In this document: in pieces, positions 48,184 to 54,504 of the stretch
How positions within the stretch are numbered: position 1 is the first letter of the stretch
Layout of the letters: each line of letters opens with the position of its first letter
From: a virus
IMG/VR virus record: IMGVR_UViG_3300031576_000014
Location: 1-64,000 of that record
DNA: 64,000 nt
Strand: one strand, 5' to 3'
Notes under the pieces: generated by a model
Database searches by the model: none
What the model saw: only the letters and a program-made list of their open reading frames with translations
What the model was told of the DNA's origin: nothing
Made by a program: the position numbers and the translations under genes

Positions 48184-48587
48184 CAGGCCCAGGGATGCCT
48201 GACGGGGTCGGCGCTGGCCTGACCGTTCATCCAACCGAGCGCGAGCGCCGTCGATCGGACGACGCGCAGGAAGAGCAGGTCTTTCTCGCGCTGCTCCTTC
48301 AGGAGATCATCGTAGGGCATCATGCACGGGTGTTCCTTCTTCTCCGGATCCTTGACCGGCCCGTGCGTCCAGCCGTCCGCGATCTTCTGCGCGAGCCAGC
48401 CCGCATGCGACTCCTCCGGCGTGTTGCCTGCGAGCGCCCCTTTGACGCCCGCGATGGCGCTGTCCTTCTGCCATTGCGGCGCGGCCTCCCACGCTGCCTG
48501 GCTCGCGTCGCCGATCGCCAGGCAGTACGCCCGGTTGACCTCGTGCGCGGCCCGCGCGCACGCTTCGATCTTCTTCTCGTCGTTCAT
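48183..48587 (-). CDS. RyR-domain protein
   Basis: 134 aa. ARAAHEVNRAYCLAIGDASQAAWEAAPQW, then HAGWLAQKIADGWTHGPVKDPEKKEHPCMMPYDDL matches the RyR (ryanodine-receptor-repeat) domain seen in many phages and bacteria. The W-x-x-G-x-V-K-D-P-x-K-K-x-H-P core is intact. Function in phages is unknown; proposed ligand-binding role. Confidence 0.8.
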   Translation of the reverse strand: MNDEKKIEACARAAHEVNRAYCLAIGDASQAAWEAAPQWQKDSAIAGVKGALAGNTPEESHAGWLAQKIADGWTHGPVKDPEKKEHPCMMPYDDLLKEQREKDLLFLRVVRSTALALGWMNGQASADPVRHPWA

Positions 48588-49099
48588 CTCGTCTTCTCCT
48601 TCGCGCCTCGCCTCGCTTTATCAAGCCGATAGTCCGTGAGGATCGCCCCGGAGAAGAGCAGGCGCCAGCCGAGCCGGCCTCCCGGCCTCCCGTTCTCGCG
48701 GCGCCACTCCTCGCGGTCCTTCTCCCGCAACCATGCCCAGCGGACGAAGTCCGCCATCGCGTCCGCGTCGCCGTCGAACTGCGAGCGGAGCATGCGCGCG
48801 GCCGCCGCGGCGGCGTCCATGCGCTCGCGCGGCCCGACCTCGTCCGCCACGCCGTAGACCTTCCCGTGGAGCATCGCGCAGAGGGCGACGAAGTGCTTGC
48901 CCGTCGCCCCCGCGAAGCTCTCGATCCGGATCATCCCCTCGACGTCGCGCTCCGCGGAGAGGACGGTCGAGCGGCTCATCGCCCGCCGCTTCTCCCTCCT
49001 GCGCCGGAAGAAGTCGTTCTTCTCGACGTCGCTCGGCTCCTCGTCCGACCAGTGGTCGGCTGCCGGCGGAGGGACGCGCGCGCCTGCGGACACCGTCAC
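48584..49099 (-). CDS. Hypothetical protein (171 aa)
   Basis: GTG 49099 overlaps the upstream stop. A disordered N-terminal part with DEEPSDVEKNDFFRRRREKRR, then a beta/alpha region (VEGMIRIESFAGATGKHFVALC) and a long helix. An ATG within (MSRSTVLSAERD) is an alternative start. No family recognised. Confidence 0.62.
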   Translation of the reverse strand: MTVSAGARVPPPAADHWSDEEPSDVEKNDFFRRRREKRRAMSRSTVLSAERDVEGMIRIESFAGATGKHFVALCAMLHGKVYGVADEVGPRERMDAAAAAARMLRSQFDGDADAMADFVRWAWLREKDREEWRRENGRPGGRLGWRLLFSGAILTDYRLDKARRGAKEKTR

Positions 49100-49647
49100 G
49101 ACCGCTCGCCGTACGTGTCGCCGATCGCCTTCAGGTACGCCTTCCACTTTCGGGGAATCTCTTCGTCGCGGAAGGCGCGCAGGTCGACCATCAGGCGCGC
49201 CATCGCCTGCGCGTGCGTCTCGCCCGGCCGGAGCGTCGTCGACCCCTCGAACGGGCCGACCTCGAAAGAATGGAACTGCTTCGGGCTGAAAAGTTCCTTC
49301 CCCCAGACCACGCGCACCACGTTCGCCGGATCGGGCGCGTCCGTCTTCGCATGGTGCTGCTTGTCCGACGCGCGGGAATCTTCGGGCCGAGATGCTGTTG
49401 CGTTGCCTTCGTGGCCGCACGGCCACGCCACCACGGAGCCTCTCGTGGTCGTGAGGCGCTGCCCGCAGCGCCCGCACTCCGGCTTCCCGTCCGCGCTCAA
49501 GACGGCCCCCGGCGGCAAGCTGTCGAACGCGTACGGCGGGTCCTTGCGATCCTCGAAGAGCGATCCGGTCCTGGCCTCGGCCGGGAGCGACCCGATGTTC
49601 GCCGTGTTCGTCTCCGCCGCGCCGCCGCTGTTCTTCTTCCTTCGCAT
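49096..49647 (-). CDS. Zinc-ribbon protein (183 aa)
   Basis: CGRCGQR and CGHEGN near residues 58-77 suggest one zinc site; the second half (VVWGKELFSPKQFHSFEVGPFEGSTT) is a beta sandwich-like block then a helical tail. AGAAGGGAACC precedes the ATG. Start and stop overlap neighbours or are within 10 nt. Function unknown. Confidence 0.68.
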   Translation of the reverse strand: MRRKKNSGGAAETNTANIGSLPAEARTGSLFEDRKDPPYAFDSLPPGAVLSADGKPECGRCGQRLTTTRGSVVAWPCGHEGNATASRPEDSRASDKQHHAKTDAPDPANVVRVVWGKELFSPKQFHSFEVGPFEGSTTLRPGETHAQAMARLMVDLRAFRDEEIPRKWKAYLKAIGDTYGERS

Positions 49648-49656
49648 GGTTCCCTT

Positions 49657-51735
49657 CTATGCCGCCGCCGCGCGCCTCTTGATGTACTCCTTCGCGGGCG
49701 TCCATCCGCCGTCCTCGAAGACGACGACGCGGGGGAACCACGTCTTCAGGTTCTTCAGGTGCTTCGGGAAAACGTGCCTGTCCCAGAGATAGTAAAACCT
49801 CGCGCCTCCCTTGCCCGTCGACGTCCGGCAGAAGCGGCCGCGCACCTGCCGGAAGAGCTGGCGGTTCGCCCCGATCGGCGTCGCGCCGATTCCCGTCCCG
49901 ATCTTCGGGACGTCGATGCCCGTGCCGAACGCCTGGTACGTAGCGGAACCGGCCTTGAGCGTGCCGGCCTTCAGCCCGGACTTCGTCCTCTCGAACTCGA
50001 CGGCGAAGTCCGGGCCGCCGATCAGGTAGCCACAGGGCGTTCCCATCGCGGAGATCGCCTGCCCGAAAGTCATCACGTGCTCGCGGTACTGCGCGAGCAC
50101 GACGACCTGCTCGCCCTCCGCGATCGCCTCCCTGGCGAGCCGGAGCACGAGCCGGTTCCGGTCGTCGTCGCCCATCATCTCGACGAGCAGACGGTGCCTG
50201 TCGACCCCGCGGTCCTCCCCGCCACGTAAACCGCGGTTTACGTCGTCGAAGCCCCCGTTCTCCGCGTCCGGGAGCCCGTACCAGTCCGCGCGGAAGTCCG
50301 TCGGCACGACCCGGACCTCGACGTCGAGGATGTGCCCGCTCTCGACAAGCTCCTTCTCGTCGACCTTCGCGGCCGTCGGACCGAACAGCTCCTTGATCAG
50401 GAACTCCTTCCGGTCCTTGCGACGCACGTCCGCCGTCGCGCCGATCCTGTACCTGGCCGGCAGCGGGTCGATTGCATCGAAGAGCGTCTTGCTTGCGAAG
50501 AGATGGCAGTTGTGAACGAGCACGCCGCCCACGACGAAGACACCACCCTCCGTTTCTAGATTGCAGACCGACGCGATCTCCGCGATGAAGCTTCGATCGA
50601 TCCGCGCTCGGCCACGTCGAAGTCGAACTCCCCCCGGAAGCGGAGCACCAGCCAGCCCTTCGATTCGAGGAAGCAGGTTTTTCGTTCGTCGGCCGCCCCG
50701 CGGCTCTGCGCGATCATCGCCGGCCGTCGGGACCTCCACCGCTGACCCGATGAAAGCGCTGGCGCCCACTTCGCGCGCATCGACGGATCTTTCCAAAGCT
50801 CTTTGAACATGAAGAGGATCACACCAAAGAACGTCATCGCAGCGAACACTTGAGACGCCGACCCATCCTTCACCCTCGACCGCAACCGGATGTTCGTCCG
50901 TCGCTCGCCATCCGGCCAACCGGACAGCCACGACGGCACGGCGTCGAGAAACGACGAGCACCGAACCTCCCGCCGCGACGCGTTCGCCAGGCCGGACCTC
51001 GCCGATCGATTTGAGCGTTCCGTCTTCCATCAGAACAGGCGCTCTCTCTTCAAAACACTCGTCCGCGAAGACCGCCCCGAAGTAGCGCTGGACGCCTGCC
51101 TCGCCCGAGCACTTCGCAAGCGTCTTGCCCATCGCGAGCGTCACGGGCCGCAGTCGCTGCGTCTGCCCCTGCACGACGCCGATCTGGTCCGCCCGCATGC
51201 CGAGCTGCTCGCCGAGCTGCTCCCGCCACTGCCGGAGCAAGGCCGACGCATGCACGACGATGAGCACCGGGCACCGCACGCGCGGGATGAGCGAGATCAA
51301 TGCGCACGTTTTTCCGCTGCCTTGCGGAGCTTCGATCAGGCAGCTCTCGCGCCCGAACGCGAGGTCGGCGAGCCGCGCCTGGTACGGGTAAAGCTCCCAG
51401 GCGTACTCCCCCGGCATGTTCGACTCCGCCGCGTCGACGAACCCTGTGTTCCTCTGGTCGCGGACCGTCCAGTCGATCTGATGCTCGTCGAGCACCTCCC
51501 GCACCTTCGCGATCCCTCCGCGCGGGACGGAGAGGAATCGGTTCTTCCCGTCCTTCTCCTTCCGCCAGGTCACGATCGTTCTCGGCTCGTCCCAAACCGG
51601 GAGCCCGAGCCGGCGCTTCATCGCGTGCTGCGGGTTCTTGTGCTCGAAACGCTCCCGGAGCGCTGCCTGCGCGTTCTCCGGCACGTCGTCGACGCAGAGC
51701 CGCGTCCGCGAGTCGACGACGATCAGGGCTGCCAC
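49657..51735 (-). CDS. DECH-box DNA/RNA helicase with intein
   Basis: Superfamily 2 helicase, 692-aa precursor, 509 aa after splicing. Walker A EAPQGSGKTCA (135-145) and a DECH Walker B formed when residues 225-226 (DE) join 410-411 (CH); C-terminal RecA domain with GATAD and a final QVRGRFCRTSTGK motif VI. The first 100 residues form an extra N-terminal domain. The in-frame palindrome encodes VNRGLRG at 499-505. GTG 51735 follows GAGGAG and a GGCGGCAA motif. Confidence 0.9.
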   Translation of the reverse strand: MAALIVVDSRTRLCVDDVPENAQAALRERFEHKNPQHAMKRRLGLPVWDEPRTIVTWRKEKDGKNRFLSVPRGGIAKVREVLDEHQIDWTVRDQRNTGFVDAAESNMPGEYAWELYPYQARLADLAFGRESCLIEAPQGSGKTCALISLIPRVRCPVLIVVHASALLRQWREQLGEQLGMRADQIGVVQGQTQRLRPVTLAMGKTLAKCSGEAGVQRYFGAVFADECFEERAPVLMEDGTLKSIGEVRPGERVAAGGSVLVVSRRRAVVAVRLAGWRATDEHPVAVEGEGWVGVSSVRCDDVLWCDPLHVQRALERSVDAREVGASAFIGSAVEVPTAGDDRAEPRGGRRTKNLLPRIEGLAGAPLPGGVRLRRGRARIDRSFIAEIASVCNLETEGGVFVVGGVLVHNCHLFASKTLFDAIDPLPARYRIGATADVRRKDRKEFLIKELFGPTAAKVDEKELVESGHILDVEVRVVPTDFRADWYGLPDAENGGFDDVNRGLRGGEDRGVDRHRLLVEMMGDDDRNRLVLRLAREAIAEGEQVVVLAQYREHVMTFGQAISAMGTPCGYLIGGPDFAVEFERTKSGLKAGTLKAGSATYQAFGTGIDVPKIGTGIGATPIGANRQLFRQVRGRFCRTSTGKGGARFYYLWDRHVFPKHLKNLKTWFPRVVVFEDGGWTPAKEYIKRRAAAA
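50224..50243. repeat. Palindrome copy 8, inside helicase coding region
   Basis: Perfect 20-bp core read in frame as VNRGLRG within the helicase C-terminal part, between residue 498 and a Gly/Glu-rich loop. The only copy inside a long conserved gene. Confidence 0.95.
50509..51057 (-). mobile_element. Mini-intein in helicase Walker B
   Basis: 183 codons between Glu226 and Cys410. The N-block begins CFEERAPVLMEDGTLKSIGE, block B is TDEHPV, and the C-block ends CNLETEGGVFVVGGVLVHN with Cys as +1. No LAGLIDADG motif is present in frame; the linker (about 50600-50697) has better coding character in another frame, FLESKGWLVLRFRGEF, like a Vsr/HNH-type endonuclease tail. It may still splice. Confidence 0.88.
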
Positions 51736-51925
51736 GCTCTCCTCTTTGCCGCCCGCTTCTTAGGTTCTTCTCCCCGCTACGTGCGCGCGTCCCCGCGCCC
51801 GCGTGTTCCGTAGGAACACGCAAGGATCTCTTTCTGATCGAGATCGATCGTCTCTAAATAATACACAGCTAAGCATAGTGGCGCGCGCGCACGCGCGCGT
51901 CCGTGATCCCGGGCTCGAAGTCCAG
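51736..51925. promoter_or_regulatory. Intergenic region upstream of helicase operon
   Basis: 190 bp without a supported gene. Holds a perfect hairpin GCGTGTTCC-GTA-GGAACACGC (51801-51821), an AT-rich island (about 51855-51878, TATTAT on the minus strand), and a GCGCGCGC alternating tract (51880-51901). Position before the helicase suggests a leftward promoter region; no -35/-10 pair is convincing. Confidence 0.45.
51801..51821. repeat. Perfect hairpin, 9-bp stem and 3-nt loop
   Basis: Arms GCGTGTTCC and GGAACACGC around GTA. There is no T run on the leftward side; on the rightward side CTCTTTCT follows nine bases later, which is weak for a terminator. Protein-binding site is as likely. Confidence 0.7.
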
Positions 51926-52327
51926 CTAGTTCTTCGGCGTGGGCGGAACAGCCTCTTTCTCCAGGTCCTTCTGCTCGGAGACGAGCGCGAGAAGGGCAAG
52001 AAAGCGGGGGGGGTTTCCACCGAGCGCGGCCTTGATGACGACGGCGTAGAGGCCCATCGCGAAGAGCGCCGCCTCGAAGCCGTCGCGCAGCGCTTCCGGC
52101 CACGGCTCGCCCCCGGAGACCGCGACGAGCGCGCCGTACGCGAGCCCGAGAAGGACGACGGCGAACGGTCTCCAGCGCTCCGGCACCGTGAGCGGGAAGC
52201 GGCTGTCCTTCTTGAGCATGCGCGCGAGCCAACCGATGACGACGACGGCGAGCGCGAGATAGTTGTGCGACTTCGCGAGGGTCCAGACCTGGAGAAAGAG
52301 CGACATCCCCGGATGATACGCCGTCAA
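51926..52327 (-). CDS. Putative holin-like membrane protein
   Basis: 133 aa. Two or three hydrophobic segments: YLALAVVVIGWLA, PFAVVLLGLAYGALVAVSGG and ALFAMGLYAVVIKAALGG, short loops, and a charged C-terminus. TTG 52327 overlaps the upstream stop (TTGA); ATG 52306 is an alternative. Fits a holin or another small phage membrane protein; no endolysin is recognised next to it. Confidence 0.55.
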   Translation of the reverse strand: MTAYHPGMSLFLQVWTLAKSHNYLALAVVVIGWLARMLKKDSRFPLTVPERWRPFAVVLLGLAYGALVAVSGGEPWPEALRDGFEAALFAMGLYAVVIKAALGGNPPRFLALLALVSEQKDLEKEAVPPTPKN

Positions 52328-52806
52328 TGCTGGGAAACGAGGGCCGTGACGACGACGCCCGCGAGCGTCGCGAAGATCCCGAGAAGAGCCGCGATGGCGG
52401 TGATCCGCTTCACGCGCGCGTCCGAGAGGACGGCGACCTCGTTCTGGCGGACCTTCTCCTCCTCGATCGTGAGCCGCCTGTCCTTGCGGTCCGTCTCCTC
52501 GCGGGCTGCGCGGCCGCGAAGCTCGCCCCGCGCCTCCGCGACCTCGACGAGCAGCCTCGTCTGGTTCTCGTTCTGCGCGTGTATCTGGTCGACCTTCCCG
52601 GCGATCTCCGCGACCTTCGCCCCGAGCGGCCTGACGGCCTCGTCGACGTGGCGCGCGGCCGAGTCGGTCATGGCGCGCACCTCGTGCGCCGTCTCGATCC
52701 CTGCCGTGCGCAGCTCGGCGCGGAGGTCCCCGATCGCCTGCCTGAGGCCGGCGATCTGCCGTTCGTGCTCGCGCAGACGCTTCTCGTGTTCGTCGATCGT
52801 CGCCAT
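52324..52806 (-). CDS. Coiled-coil protein with C-terminal membrane anchor
   Basis: 160 aa. Heptad-like coiled coil from residue 5 to about 125 (IDEHEKRLREHERQIAGLRQA), then RITAIAALLGIFATLAGVVVTALV as one transmembrane helix at the C-terminus. Adjacent to the holin-like gene, so a spanin-like or membrane-scaffold role is possible. Tail-anchored topology is inferred only. Confidence 0.62.
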   Translation of the reverse strand: MATIDEHEKRLREHERQIAGLRQAIGDLRAELRTAGIETAHEVRAMTDSAARHVDEAVRPLGAKVAEIAGKVDQIHAQNENQTRLLVEVAEARGELRGRAAREETDRKDRRLTIEEEKVRQNEVAVLSDARVKRITAIAALLGIFATLAGVVVTALVSQH

Positions 52807-52824
52807 CGGCGCATCAACGCGATC

Positions 52825-54453
52825 CTACATCCTCCAGCCGAGGACGCGCACGAAAGCGGACGCGGCCGCCGTCACGAAGCCCGCGTTCGAGGAGAGGATC
52901 GTCACGCGGATGTTCCCCGGCGACGTCGACGGGTAGAGCGTGTTGATCGGGACCCAGCGCAGGAGCCTGTGCGAGCCCGCGCCGACGGGCTCGTTCGCTT
53001 GCCCCTCGCTCTCGAGGAGCGCCGCGATCTGTGTGCCGACCCCGCCGTTCCCGAACAGCCTGATCTCGTGCAGGTAGTTTCCTCCCCCAGCCGCGACCGT
53101 GATCGAGTTGCGCATCTCGAGATAGACCGCGCGCGCGTTTGCCGGGTAGTGGACGTTCGCCGTCAGGTCGAAGATCCAGGTCACGCTGCCGGCCGCCACG
53201 ACGTTCGACGTTGCCGCCGCCTCGATCGGCTGCACCGTGGTGGCGATGTTCACGAGGATCGCTCCTGTTTCGTCGGAGAAGTAGCCGACGAGGAGCGGTC
53301 CGATGTCGACCCAGCCGGCGCCGACGCAGACGCCGTTCGCCGTCGTGCCCGCGAGGCCGGTCGAGGTCGGCAGGGCGATCGCCGCGGTCGGCTGCCCGTC
53401 CTCCTTCGGCCCGACGGACGAAACAACAGGGATGCCCCTGGGCGAGCGCGGCTTCCGGACGCCTGCCGCCGCCGTCGTGTAACGGGCCCAGCGCGGGAGC
53501 CCGAAGGGCGTCAGGAGGTACCAGTACCAGGGTCGGCCAACGACGGGGGCGAACCCGGACTCCTGGTTGAGCACGTCCGTCGCCGTCATGAAGTCCCCGT
53601 CCGGAACCGCCTGGCGCGTCCCGGAACGAACGCGCCCGCCGAGCCGCCGCCCGTCGATCGATTCTGCCTCGACGAGCCCCAAGACCGGCGTCGCTCCGAG
53701 CGCGGTGATCGCCTGGACGACCTGCTTTCTCTGGAGAGTGCGGTTCTGCGTCAGGTCGAACGGGGCGCGCACGCGGTCCGAGAGGAGCGGCCGCACGTCC
53801 CAGAACATCATGTCGTCGCACGACGCGGACGCGACCGGGTTGCGGACCACGGCGAGAGGGAGCCACCCCGCCGCCGTGCCCGGGAACCCGCCTCCCGGCG
53901 CGCCGGCGCGCATGCGGAGCGTTCCCGGGACGGCGTTCGCCACGCGGGCGCGGAGGGCCTTCGTCAGGGGCGTCGCGGAGAAGAGGCCAGTCGTCGGGTT
54001 GAAGACGTCGCGGTTGTCCGTCTCCGCGATCTCTTCGACGACCTGGCACTCGACGACGTCGATCCGGTCGCCCGGCCCGGGGTTCGTCGTCTCGAGCAGC
54101 GTCCCCAGCGCGGTGATCCCCGCGTCCCTGACGTACTTGTAGTTCGACGCGTCCGCCGCGAGGTCCGGCGCGATCGCGAGGAGGACGCCCGGGTCGACGA
54201 GCAGGCTGAACGACGCAAGCTGCGGCCGAACAAGGAGCCCGTTGATGATCTCCGCGCGGAGCGGGTTGCCGAGCCCGGAGAACTCCGTGACGACCGCCCC
54301 CGCGTCGAGGTCGTCGTTCGCCTGGACGTCGAGCATGTAGCGGAGAAGCTCCGCCTGATCGTTGCCGGCGAAGGCTTGCAGCCGGTTGATGTCCGTGGAG
54401 ACCGCCCGCTCCTGCGTGTTGATGACCACACTTTTCCACCCACCACCGGGCAT
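52825..54453 (-). CDS. Baseplate/tail structural protein (542 aa)
   Basis: Gly/Ala/Thr-rich and beta-rich throughout, as for phage tail or fibre proteins. Starts MPGGGWKSVVINTQERAVSTD, has a middle domain around WYWYLLTPFGLPRWARY, and a C-terminal beta sandwich-like domain (HYPANARAVYLEMRN). Follows the baseplate genes in order; function inferred from position and composition. Confidence 0.65.
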   Translation of the reverse strand: MPGGGWKSVVINTQERAVSTDINRLQAFAGNDQAELLRYMLDVQANDDLDAGAVVTEFSGLGNPLRAEIINGLLVRPQLASFSLLVDPGVLLAIAPDLAADASNYKYVRDAGITALGTLLETTNPGPGDRIDVVECQVVEEIAETDNRDVFNPTTGLFSATPLTKALRARVANAVPGTLRMRAGAPGGGFPGTAAGWLPLAVVRNPVASASCDDMMFWDVRPLLSDRVRAPFDLTQNRTLQRKQVVQAITALGATPVLGLVEAESIDGRRLGGRVRSGTRQAVPDGDFMTATDVLNQESGFAPVVGRPWYWYLLTPFGLPRWARYTTAAAGVRKPRSPRGIPVVSSVGPKEDGQPTAAIALPTSTGLAGTTANGVCVGAGWVDIGPLLVGYFSDETGAILVNIATTVQPIEAAATSNVVAAGSVTWIFDLTANVHYPANARAVYLEMRNSITVAAGGGNYLHEIRLFGNGGVGTQIAALLESEGQANEPVGAGSHRLLRWVPINTLYPSTSPGNIRVTILSSNAGFVTAAASAFVRVLGWRM

Positions 54454-54504
54454 GCCGTGTCTCCTGTCTCCGGGGATGTTACTCGGACTCGGTCGCGCTC
54501 ACAC

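Noticed and set aside
50556-50939. Separate overlapping endonuclease gene in the helicase intein
   Set aside because: Only about 100 bp (50600-50697) has good coding character in that frame; the upstream part is better read in the helicase frame, so a frame change within the intein is the simpler explanation.
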